NCBI GenBank assembly: GCA_003153475.1
Contig: PLYT01000015.1
Span: forward strand, 1-32,394
Direction of reading: 5' to 3'
Origin: Betaproteobacteria bacterium
GTDB taxonomy: Bacteria > Pseudomonadota > Gammaproteobacteria > Burkholderiales > Casimicrobiaceae
Length of the DNA stretch: 32,394 nucleotides
Part shown: in pieces, positions 8,499 through 15,583 of the stretch
Numbering within the stretch: the stretch's first letter is position 1
How the letters are laid out: each line of letters begins with the position of its first letter
Made by a program: the position numbers and the translations under genes
Notes under the pieces: model-generated
Seen by the model: only the letters and a program-made list of their open reading frames with translations
Databases searched by the model: none
Told to the model about the DNA's origin: nothing

Positions 8499-10140
8499 AG
8501 ACGCGCTCCTTGAAGGGCTCGATGCCGATGCGACGAACGGTGTCGATGAACGGCTCGTCGGCTTCGCGGCGCTCGATGTAGGTGTCGAGCAGGCCAGCGA
8601 CGACATCGGGCATTTCACGCGCGGCGAACGACGGACCGATCACCTTACCCAGCGACGCGTGCTCGCCCTGGTCGCCGCCGATCGAGACCTGGTACCACTC
8701 GGCACCGTTCTTGTCGACGCCGAGCACGCCGATGTTGCCGATGTGATGATGTCCGCAGGCATTCATGCAGCCCGAGATATTGAGGTTGATTTCGCCGATG
8801 TCGTGCAGGTAATCGAGATCGTCGAACCGCCGCTGGATCGCTTCAGCGATCGGAATCGACTTGGCATTGGCCAGCGAGCAGAAATCGCCGCCGGGGCAGC
8901 AGATGATGTCGGTAAGGAGTCCGATGTTCGGTGTGGCGAAGCCCAAGCCCTTGAGCTCGCCCCAAAGCGCCAACAGAGCCGCCTGCCTGACGTGCGCGAA
9001 TATCAGGTTCTGCTCGTGCGATACGCGGATCTCGCCGAAGCTGTACGCGTCGGCCAGATCGGCGACGGCGTCCATCTGGTCCGACGTGGCATCGCCCGGC
9101 GGTACCCCGGTCTTCTTCAGCGACAGCGTGACGGCGGCGTAGCCCGGGACCTTGTGCGGAAAGACATTGCGCTTGACCCAGTTGGCGAAAGCGCGATTGT
9201 CGGCCACCGCGGCGCGAAATCCGGCATCGTCCCCGTTCAGACGTTCGTACGGTGGTGCGGCGAAAAAGGATGAGATACGCTCGATCTCCTCGTCAGGCAC
9301 CGTCGCCGGGCCGCCGCGAACGCGCTGCCACTCGGTTTCGACGTGGTGCGTGAACACGTCGAGCGTCATCTCCTTGACCAGAATCTTGACGCGGGCCTTG
9401 TACATGTTGTCGCGCCGACCGAAGCGGTTGTAGACACGCAGGATGGCGTCGAGGTAGTTGAGGATCTCCTCGCGGGGCAGGAATTCGCGGATGACGTGGC
9501 CGATGACTGGCGTACGGCCGAGGCCGCCACCGACCAGAATCCGGAAGCCGATCTCTCCGGCGTCGTCGCGCAGCGCATGCACGCCGATGTCGTGCACGAG
9601 GGTTGCGGCGCGATCGGTCGCCGAGCCCGAAAGCGCGATCTTGAATTTGCGCGGCAGATAGGCAAACTCGGGGTGGAATGACGCCCATTGCCGGACCAGC
9701 TCGCTATAGGGCAGGGGATCGATGATCTCGTCCGCCGCAATGCCGGCGAAATGGTCGGCCGTGATATTGCGGATGCAATTGCCGCTGGTCTGGATCGCGT
9801 GCATCTGCACGGTCGCGAGCTCCGCCAGGATGTCGGGCACGTCTTCGAGGCGCGGCCAGTTGAACTGGATGTTCTGGCGCGTGGTGAAGTGTCCGTAGCC
9901 TCTGTCATACTTGCGGCCGATATGCGCGAGTTTCCGCAACTGGGTCGATGACAGGAGCCCGTACGGAATCGAAATCCGCAGCATCGGCGCGTATTTCTGG
10001 ATGTACAGGCCGTTCCGCAGGCGCAGCGGCCGAAACTCGTCTTCGGAGAGCTCGCCGGCGAGAAAGCGTCGCGTCTGGTCGCGGAACTGGGCGACGCGCT
10101 CGTCGACAAGACGCTGGTCGTAGTGATCGTATTGGTACAT
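8482..10140 (-). CDS. cysI: Siroheme-dependent sulfite (nitrite/sulfite) reductase, CysI type
   Basis: A 552-residue cytoplasmic hemoprotein that reduces sulfite to sulfide by six electrons in assimilatory sulfate reduction. It has the duplicated ferredoxin-like and siroheme domains; conserved segments include YGHFTTRQNIQFNWP, QTSGNCIRNI and the C-terminal cluster motifs CCPGGDFC and SGCMNACG (Cx5C and Cx3C), which bind the coupled 4Fe-4S/siroheme centre. The family also includes ferredoxin-nitrite reductases; the DUF934 and SUMT neighbours favour sulfite. It is the first gene of a unit with DUF934, cobA and the TauE/SafE exporter, divergent from cbiX. No CysJ flavoprotein partner is present in the window. 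Confidence 0.93.
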   Translation of the reverse strand: MYQYDHYDQRLVDERVAQFRDQTRRFLAGELSEDEFRPLRLRNGLYIQKYAPMLRISIPYGLLSSTQLRKLAHIGRKYDRGYGHFTTRQNIQFNWPRLEDVPDILAELATVQMHAIQTSGNCIRNITADHFAGIAADEIIDPLPYSELVRQWASFHPEFAYLPRKFKIALSGSATDRAATLVHDIGVHALRDDAGEIGFRILVGGGLGRTPVIGHVIREFLPREEILNYLDAILRVYNRFGRRDNMYKARVKILVKEMTLDVFTHHVETEWQRVRGGPATVPDEEIERISSFFAAPPYERLNGDDAGFRAAVADNRAFANWVKRNVFPHKVPGYAAVTLSLKKTGVPPGDATSDQMDAVADLADAYSFGEIRVSHEQNLIFAHVRQAALLALWGELKGLGFATPNIGLLTDIICCPGGDFCSLANAKSIPIAEAIQRRFDDLDYLHDIGEINLNISGCMNACGHHHIGNIGVLGVDKNGAEWYQVSIGGDQGEHASLGKVIGPSFAAREMPDVVAGLLDTYIERREADEPFIDTVRRIGIEPFKERVYAAAH

Positions 10141-10252
10141 GGCCGGGCAGGTGGTTTAGCCGCCAGCGTAGTGCGGTGCCGTTATACGGACAAGGAATGA
10201 GTGGCGATTAGTTGATAGCCAAATTGCATAACATCGGTCTGGGCTGGGGACC
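10141..10252. promoter_or_regulatory. Divergent intergenic region between cysI and cbiX
   Basis: A 112-base spacer between the start of the sulfite reductase unit (leftward) and the chelatase gene (rightward). It is less GC-rich than its neighbours around 10205-10235. It must hold the leftward cys promoter and probably the cbiX promoter. I could not identify convincing -35/-10 pairs or a CysB-type operator by eye, so only the location is claimed. Confidence 0.4.
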
Positions 10253-10621
10253 ATGAAACCGGGATTGGTCCTTGTTGCCCATGGCGCCCGCGATGTGCGC
10301 TGGGCCGAGCCGTTCGAAAGACTGCAGCAGCGGGTGCGCTCGCTGGCTCCCGAGGCGGAAGTCCGGCTGTGCTATCTCGAGTTGATGCAGCCCGACCTCG
10401 ACGCCGCGATCGCGGAGCTGGTCGCGCTGGGCGTTGATTCGATTCGGGTGGTGCCGGTGTTCCTCGGCCAGGGTGGGCACGTGCGCCGCGACCTGCCGGG
10501 GCTGATCGCCGCGGCTCAAGCGCGTTTTGCCGAGACGCCGATCAGCTGCGCCGCGCCTGCCGGCGAGGACGATGCGGTCCTCGAGGCGCTGGCGCGCTAT
10601 TGCGTCGCCGATACCTGGTAG
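10253..10621 (+). CDS. cbiX: CbiX/SirB-type sirohydrochlorin chelatase
   Basis: A 122-residue single-domain chelatase, the short CbiX-S/SirB-like form. The N-terminal LVLVAHGARDVRWAEPFERL and the later VVPVFLGQGGHVRRDLP carry the two histidines (H10 and the GGH histidine) that coordinate the inserted metal. The expected reaction is insertion of Fe2+ into sirohydrochlorin to make siroheme, or of cobalt for B12. Because it is divergent from a sulfite reductase/SUMT unit and no cobalamin genes are seen, siroheme is the more likely product (inferred). A dedicated precorrin-2 oxidase is not visible in this window. Confidence 0.88.
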   Translation: MKPGLVLVAHGARDVRWAEPFERLQQRVRSLAPEAEVRLCYLELMQPDLDAAIAELVALGVDSIRVVPVFLGQGGHVRRDLPGLIAAAQARFAETPISCAAPAGEDDAVLEALARYCVADTW

Positions 10622-10704
10622 CTCCACCGCTCGCCGCAATCCAGCACTTGGCTGCCGCAAGCGCGGTCGAAACACAGCGGGCATGACGACCGGAGGCAAT
10701 AAAA

Positions 10705-11621
10705 GTGAGTGAGCCGCTTTCCCCCGACCTCCTATGGCGAATCAACGCCTCCTGGCGAGCGGCCAACTATTTGTCGGTCGGACAGATCTATTTGCTTGAC
10801 AATGTCTTGCTAAAGAAACCTCTAGTGCTTTCACATGTGAAGCCCCGGCTCCTCGGCCACTGGGGCATGACGCCCGGATTGAACTTCATCTATGTTCATC
10901 TGAACCGCATCATCAAGCAGTACGATCTCGACATGATCTACGTCACCGGCCCCGGGCACGGCGGTCCCGGCCTGGTGGCGAACACCTATCTCGAGGGAAC
11001 GTACAGCGAGTTCTATACCGGGGTGACCCGAGACGAGCGGGGAATGAAGCGCCTATTCAAGCAATTCTCCTTTCCCGGCGGCATCCCGAGCCACGTCGCC
11101 GCAGAGACACCGGATCGATCAACGAAGGCGGCGAGCTCGGCTACTCGCTTATGCATGCCTACGGCGCGGCCTTCGACAATCCCGACCTGATCGTCGCGTG
11201 CGTCATCGGTGATGGGGAAGCGGAGACAGGTCCGCTCGCCACCGGCTGGCACTCGAACAAGTTTCTGAATCCGGCGCACGACGGTGCGGTGCTGCCGATA
11301 CTGCATTTGAATGGTTACAAGATCGCGAGCCCCACGATCCTGGCCCGGATCCCGCCGGAGGAGCTGGAAGCGCTCTTTCGCGGCTATGGCTACACGCCTT
11401 ATTTCGTCGAGGGCAGCGATCCCCAGCTGGTGCATCAGGCGATGGCCGGTACACTCGACCGGGTCGTCGCGGACATCCGTCGTATTCAGGCGCGTGCGCG
11501 AAACGAGGGATCTACAGAGCGACCGGCCTGGCCTCTGATCGTGCTGAAGACGCCCAAAGGCTGGACCGGTCCGAAAACGGTCGACGGGCTGGCACCGAAG
11601 GAGTCGATTCGATGTTCAATC
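10705..11621 (+). pseudogene. Phosphoketolase (xylulose-5-P/fructose-6-P), frameshifted and truncated
   Basis: This is the remains of an XFP phosphoketolase, a TPP enzyme cleaving sugar phosphates to acetyl phosphate. It has a good Shine-Dalgarno (GGAGG at 10692) before a GTG start. The first frame encodes recognisable N-terminal sequence ([50 protein letters not shown]) to about 11112. One base is then missing in a G run, and the protein continues in the next frame ([48 protein letters not shown]). Similarity stops near 11600, after about 300 of the usual ~790 residues, so the remaining domains are absent. The single-base shift could be an assembly error; the truncation makes the locus non-functional regardless. 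Confidence 0.92.
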
Positions 11622-11750
11622 AAGTCGCTTCTGTTGCCGGTTTCTTGTCGCCGACAGCTTTTCGAGTTGTCCGATGATATGGCGACCAAGCTCGACGTTG
11701 AGTTCTACCAGGACGCTCGGGACGCGCTGCTTAAAGCCTTGGCCGAGTAG
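11622..11750 (+). pseudogene. Remnant resembling the C-terminal end of a Lon-related (BrxL-like) protease
   Basis: Downstream of the phosphoketolase break, the same frame runs into about 42 residues unrelated to phosphoketolase: [17 protein letters not shown], then [20 protein letters not shown] and AE before the TAG. The pattern (LLPVSxRRQL, DLS-like, K-x-x-x-x-FY-x-D-x-x-DAL-x-KAL-x-E at the extreme C-terminus) is what I recall for Lon-related BREX proteases (BrxL and relatives). If correct, a deletion fused the 5' third of a phosphoketolase gene to the 3' tip of a defence-type gene. The assignment rests on memory of the family and on a short segment, so confidence is moderate. Confidence 0.45.
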
Positions 11751-11957
11751 CTGATTCACTAAAAGACGCGCTGCGGGTCGGGACGCGTCCAGGCAGTCAT
11801 CCGCATCGCGGTCGGCGTGAACTCACGCGGCGAGACGCTTTACTCGCCGGTTTGCAAATTTAGGTTGCCAAAGTTTGCAGCCTTGGAAGGGGCAGTGCGC
11901 AGGTGCGATTCGGTCCCACAGAAGCTACGATTCGGCGCTATGGCAGCCAAATTCACC
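11751..11957. other. Intergenic region between decayed genes and dif
   Basis: About 207 non-coding bases. It starts GC-rich (with a small palindrome GGACGCGTCC at 11781-11790) and becomes AT-richer from 11850 toward dif. A short direct repeat GTTTGCA occurs at about 11850 and 11873. I see no gene, tRNA or complete terminator. Given the broken genes on its left, it may be scar sequence of a past insertion or deletion. Confidence 0.4.
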
Positions 11958-11985
11958 ATTTAACATAATATACATTATACGCAGT
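11958..11985 (-). other. dif site (XerC/XerD chromosome dimer resolution site)
   Basis: Read on the minus strand this 28-bp site consists of an XerC-side arm ACTGCGTATAA (11975-11985), a central TGTATA (11969-11974) and an XerD-side arm TTATGTTAAAT (11958-11968). Compared with the E. coli dif site, whose arms are GGTGCGCATAA and TTATGTTAAAT around TGTATA, the XerD arm and centre are identical (17/17) and the XerC arm differs at three positions. Two of those are variable in the gammaproteobacterial consensus. XerC and XerD recombine here under FtsK control to resolve chromosome dimers, so the window spans the replication terminus. The site is intergenic, 46 bp beyond the helicase stop codon. 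Confidence 0.93.
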
Positions 11986-12030
11986 ACGGCAATGAAGCCC
12001 ACAGGCCCGAAGAGCGCAGCAACCGCGCCT

Positions 12031-14154
12031 TCAATCGGGCTGCTGCCAGCGCAGCCGGACACGGGCCGCGATGTCGGTCACCGGCATCGGCATTGCGCCG
12101 GAAATCTCGCCTGACGCCTCCGGCTCAGGCTGGGGCCACGCGGACAATTCGAAAAACGGCGTCAGGCCGTTCGGAATAAAGCGGCTGCGCGACGCATAGA
12201 CATGGCGGTCGCCGTACTGCGTCTGCTGATGAACATAAAAACGCTGCGGCACCATCAGATGCAGATCGTCCTTGGCGCGAGTCATCGCCACGTAAAGAAG
12301 TCGGCGCTCTTCCTCGATCTCTTCCGCGGATCCGGTGCTCAAGTCCGACGGGATGCAGCCGTCGACGACGTTGAGGACGTGAACGCTGCGCCATTCCTGT
12401 CCCTTGGCCGAATGGATCGTCGACAGGATCAGGTAGTCATCGTCCAAGCCCGGTGCACCGGCCTCGTCGCTGGTCGCCGCCGGCGGATCGAGTGTTACCT
12501 CGGTCAGAAAGCGCTCGCGCGAGGCATAGGTCGCCGCGATCCTGCCAAGCTGCACCAGGTCCGCCTGCCGCACGTGCGCATCGTCGTAGATCCGGCGCAA
12601 ATGCGGCTCGTACCAGCGCGTCGTCGCGTCGATGTCGGCCGGCCAGCCCGTTTTGTCCGAGCGCAGCGCGCCGAACAGGTCGCGCAAGGCGTCGAAGTCG
12701 GCGGCAGCGGGCGCGGGCATGCGAAAATCGCCCATCGCGGTCACCGGGTCGGGCGCGGTTTCCATCGCATCAAGCAGCTTCGCTGCGATCGCCGGACCCA
12801 CGCCGGGCAGCAGGCGCGCGATGCGAAAGCCCGACATCCTGCTGCGCGGATTGTCGGCCCAGCGCAGCACGCACAGGACGTCTTTGACGTGCGCAGCATC
12901 GAGAAACTTGAGCCCGCCGAACTTGACGAACGGAATCCCCCGCCGGGCCAACTCCAGCTCGAGCTGCGCACTGTGGCTGGAGCTGCGGAACAGCACCGCC
13001 TGCGATTTGAGGGCTATCCCGCACTCGCGGTGCGCGAGCACGCGATCGGCAACGCAACGCGCCTGGTCGGCTTCGTCGCGGACGCTGATCAGCTGCGGCT
13101 TTTGCGACGCCATGCGCTCGGTCCACAGGTTCTTGCTGTAGCGCTCGCTGGCCAGCGCGATGACCGCGTTCGACGCGTCGAGTATCGGCTGCGTCGACCG
13201 GTAATTGCGGTCCAGCGTGACGATGCACGCCGGAGGATCGAAGGCGCGCGGAAAGTCCAGGATGTTGCGCACCGTCGCCGCGCGAAACGAGTAGATCGAC
13301 TGGGCGTCGTCGCCGACGACGGCGAGCCCGGCGCCGTCCGGCTTGATGCCGAGCAGGATCGACGCCTGCAAACGGTTGGTATCCTGATATTCGTCGACCA
13401 GCACGTGATCGAACCGGGTGCCGATCTCCCGGCCCAACGCCGGCTCGGCGACCATGTGCGCCCAATAGAGCAGCAGGTCGTCGTAATCCAGTGCGTTCTG
13501 CACGCCCTTCTCGGCCGCGTACGCGGCGAACAGTTTCGTAAGCTCGGGTTCCCAGTGCGCGCACCAGGGAAAGCTCGCGGCGAGCACGTCGGAGAGCGCG
13601 GCGCCGCTATTGATCGCGCGCGAGTAGATCGCGAGGCAGGTCCCCTTCCCCGGGAAGCGACTCTTGGTGGCCGACAACCCGAGCTCGTGCCGAACGATCG
13701 CGAGCAAATCCTCGGAGTCGCCGCGATCGTGAATGGTGAACGATGGATTGAGGCCGATGCGCTCCGCGTATTCGCGCAGCAGCCGCGCGCCGATGCTGTG
13801 GAACGTCCCGGACCATGGCAGCGCCGGTGGACGCTGCAACGCCCCGGTGCCGATGCCGCGGGTCAACACTTGTCCGGCGCGGCGCTCCATTTCCGCCGCC
13901 GCGCGGCGCGAAAACGTCAGCAGCAGAATGCGCTGAGGGTCGGCGCCGTTGAACACCAGATGCGCGACGCGATGGGCAAGCGTATTGGTCTTCCCCGAGC
14001 CGGCGCCTGCGATCACCAGCAACGGCCCCTGCCCTTCCGTGCCCACCGGTCCGACGCCGTGCTCGACGGCAAGGCGCTGCTGCGCGTTCAGCGCGCCGAG
14101 ATAGCGGTCGGCGCCAGTGGCCGGTGGAATCGAGGGTTCGGTCAGCGTGCGCAT
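12031..14154 (-). CDS. UvrD/Rep-family ATP-dependent DNA helicase
   Basis: A ~707-residue superfamily 1A 3'-5' helicase. Motifs in order: Q-motif region LNAQQRLAVEH, Walker A IAGAGSGKTNTLAHR (about residues 48-62), Ia LLLTFSRRAAAEM, Walker B VLVDEYQDTN, motif III VVGDDAQSIYSFR, motif IV LDRNYRST, motif V LSTIHSAKGQEW and motif VI LLYVAMTRAKDDLHL. The residue pattern is that of UvrD-like repair helicases, but the protein is shorter in the C-terminus than E. coli UvrD and lacks its Tudor-like tail, so I leave the symbol empty. The ATG at 14154 (MRTLTEPS) is preferred over upstream in-frame codons. A palindromic LexA-like box lies 67-82 bp upstream. Confidence 0.92.
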   Translation of the reverse strand: MRTLTEPSIPPATGADRYLGALNAQQRLAVEHGVGPVGTEGQGPLLVIAGAGSGKTNTLAHRVAHLVFNGADPQRILLLTFSRRAAAEMERRAGQVLTRGIGTGALQRPPALPWSGTFHSIGARLLREYAERIGLNPSFTIHDRGDSEDLLAIVRHELGLSATKSRFPGKGTCLAIYSRAINSGAALSDVLAASFPWCAHWEPELTKLFAAYAAEKGVQNALDYDDLLLYWAHMVAEPALGREIGTRFDHVLVDEYQDTNRLQASILLGIKPDGAGLAVVGDDAQSIYSFRAATVRNILDFPRAFDPPACIVTLDRNYRSTQPILDASNAVIALASERYSKNLWTERMASQKPQLISVRDEADQARCVADRVLAHRECGIALKSQAVLFRSSSHSAQLELELARRGIPFVKFGGLKFLDAAHVKDVLCVLRWADNPRSRMSGFRIARLLPGVGPAIAAKLLDAMETAPDPVTAMGDFRMPAPAAADFDALRDLFGALRSDKTGWPADIDATTRWYEPHLRRIYDDAHVRQADLVQLGRIAATYASRERFLTEVTLDPPAATSDEAGAPGLDDDYLILSTIHSAKGQEWRSVHVLNVVDGCIPSDLSTGSAEEIEEERRLLYVAMTRAKDDLHLMVPQRFYVHQQTQYGDRHVYASRSRFIPNGLTPFFELSAWPQPEPEASGEISGAMPMPVTDIAARVRLRWQQPD

Positions 14155-14220
14155 CGATGCGGTCTCAAGCCTTGGTCCGACACCAGCGCCTTGGCCCGTT
14201 GGACGGCAGGCCACAAGGCA

Positions 14221-14236
14221 TAGAACGTTCGTTCTA
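14221..14236. promoter_or_regulatory. Palindromic operator-like site upstream of the helicase gene
   Basis: A perfect inverted repeat with 6-bp arms, TAGAAC and GTTCTA, separated by GTTC, located 67-82 bp upstream of the helicase start. It fits GAAC-N4-GTTC, the LexA/DinR box of Gram-positive bacteria and some other lineages, and UvrD-type helicases are often SOS-induced. However, beta/gammaproteobacterial LexA normally binds CTGT-N8-ACAG, so a TetR-like or other repressor is equally possible. Confidence 0.4.
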
Positions 14237-14313
14237 GGCCAAGCATAGCATCGGCGGCCAGAGCGCGGAGAAATTCCCGCGGCTACACATGAACTTCAGC
14301 CGCTAAGCGACGG

Positions 14314-15510
14314 TTACGACTGGAAATCGCTGCCTTGCCGAGGTCGCAGCCATAAACCCAGCAGCGCGATCGCGGTAAAGATCGCTCCGGCCCAGAAAGT
14401 CGGCGCCGGGCCGTAGACGGACCAGAGCCAGCCCGCCAGCGCACTCGCGACCAGCAGCGCGAAGCCGCTGACCAGGTTGAACAGGCCGAAGGCCGTGCCG
14501 CGCAGGTCGGCGGGTGCCGTCTGTGCCACCAGGGCGGCCAGCACGCCTTGCGTCAGTCCCATATGGATGCCCCAGACCGCGGTGCCCGCGAGGACGGCAT
14601 CGACCGATCCGGCGTAGGCGAGGACGACGTCGGCGACGATCAGCGCAACCAGACCGCCCGATAGCAATGCGCCCTGCCTGCCCTTGTCGGCCAGCACGCC
14701 CGCCGGATACGACACCAGCGCGTAGACGATGCTCATCAGCACCATGACCAGCGGAATCCAGGCAAGCGGCATCCCGACGTTTTGCGCGCGAAGCACGAGA
14801 AATGCCTCCGAGAATCGCGCCAGCGTCATCACTGCGGCGATGGCGACGATCCACCAGTAGCGCGTCGGCAGTCGCCGGATGTCGGCCATCGCGATCGGCG
14901 TTCTCGCGGACTTGCCGTCGGCCACCTGCTCGGGCTCGCGCACGCCGAAGATCAGCAGCGCGACCGCGCCGAACGCGGGTATCGTCGCCAGCCAGAATAC
15001 GGCGCGGAAATTGTCGGCGAGCCAGAGCATCGCGCCAATCGCCAGCAGCGGTCCGGCGAAAGCACCCACGGTGTCGAGCGCCTGGCGTAAGCCGTACGCC
15101 GCCCCGCGCGATTCCTTCGGGGTGATATCGGCGATCAGCGCATCGCGCGGCGCGCCGCGTATTCCCTTGCCGATGCGGTCGACGAAGCGCGCGGTGACGA
15201 TCCAGCCGAGCGAGGACGCCAGCGGGAACAGCGGCTTGGTGACCGCGGCAAGCCCATAGCCCAGGACCACCAGCAGCTTGCGCTTGCGAAAGCGGTCAGA
15301 GACGTAACCGGAAAAGACCTTGGTGATCAGCGCCGTCGCCTCGGCCACGCCCTCGATGAGGCCGACGGCGAAGGTCGACGCGCCCAGCACCGTGACCATG
15401 AACAGCGGCAACAGGCTGTGGATCAGCTCGGACGAGACGTCCATCAGCATCGAGACCAGGCCCAGCGTCCAGACGCTGGCGGGGATCCGCGACAGGGCCG
15501 ATTGCCTCAT
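14314..15510 (-). CDS. Major facilitator superfamily transporter
   Basis: A 398-residue inner-membrane protein with about 12 hydrophobic segments. Family landmarks are GYVSDRFRKRKLLVVLGYGL (motif A between segments 2 and 3), followed by ARFVDRIGKGIRGAPRDALI and the C-half GLTQGVLAALVAQTAPADLR. The DRxGKGxRxxPRDALIA block marks a subgroup of putative drug or metabolite transporters of unknown substrate. The ATG at 15510 (MRQSALSRIPASVW) is chosen because it precedes the first membrane segment; upstream in-frame codons translate to implausible basic sequence. It lies 73 bases downstream of the phosphoesterase stop on the same strand. Confidence 0.9.
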   Translation of the reverse strand: MRQSALSRIPASVWTLGLVSMLMDVSSELIHSLLPLFMVTVLGASTFAVGLIEGVAEATALITKVFSGYVSDRFRKRKLLVVLGYGLAAVTKPLFPLASSLGWIVTARFVDRIGKGIRGAPRDALIADITPKESRGAAYGLRQALDTVGAFAGPLLAIGAMLWLADNFRAVFWLATIPAFGAVALLIFGVREPEQVADGKSARTPIAMADIRRLPTRYWWIVAIAAVMTLARFSEAFLVLRAQNVGMPLAWIPLVMVLMSIVYALVSYPAGVLADKGRQGALLSGGLVALIVADVVLAYAGSVDAVLAGTAVWGIHMGLTQGVLAALVAQTAPADLRGTAFGLFNLVSGFALLVASALAGWLWSVYGPAPTFWAGAIFTAIALLGLWLRPRQGSDFQS

Positions 15511-15583
15511 CGCAATGCCGTGGCGCAAGGGGGTGCCGCAGCGCGGCGACCGCACGCGCAGGCGCTCCGCTGGACACCGTGCC

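Noticed and set aside
10141-10252. TATAAC-like -10 box for the cys operon
   Set aside because: No -35 hexamer sits at a usable spacing, so I do not claim a specific promoter.
11850-11880. Short direct repeat GTTTGCA near dif as a target-site duplication
   Set aside because: Seven bases about 23 bp apart is too weak to indicate a transposon or integron boundary, and no transposase or integrase is nearby.
12202-14223. 673-codon open frame on the plus strand opposite the helicase
   Set aside because: It is the antisense of a clear UvrD-like helicase with all motifs. The translation is Arg/Ala/Gly-rich without family features and is a typical shadow in GC-rich DNA.
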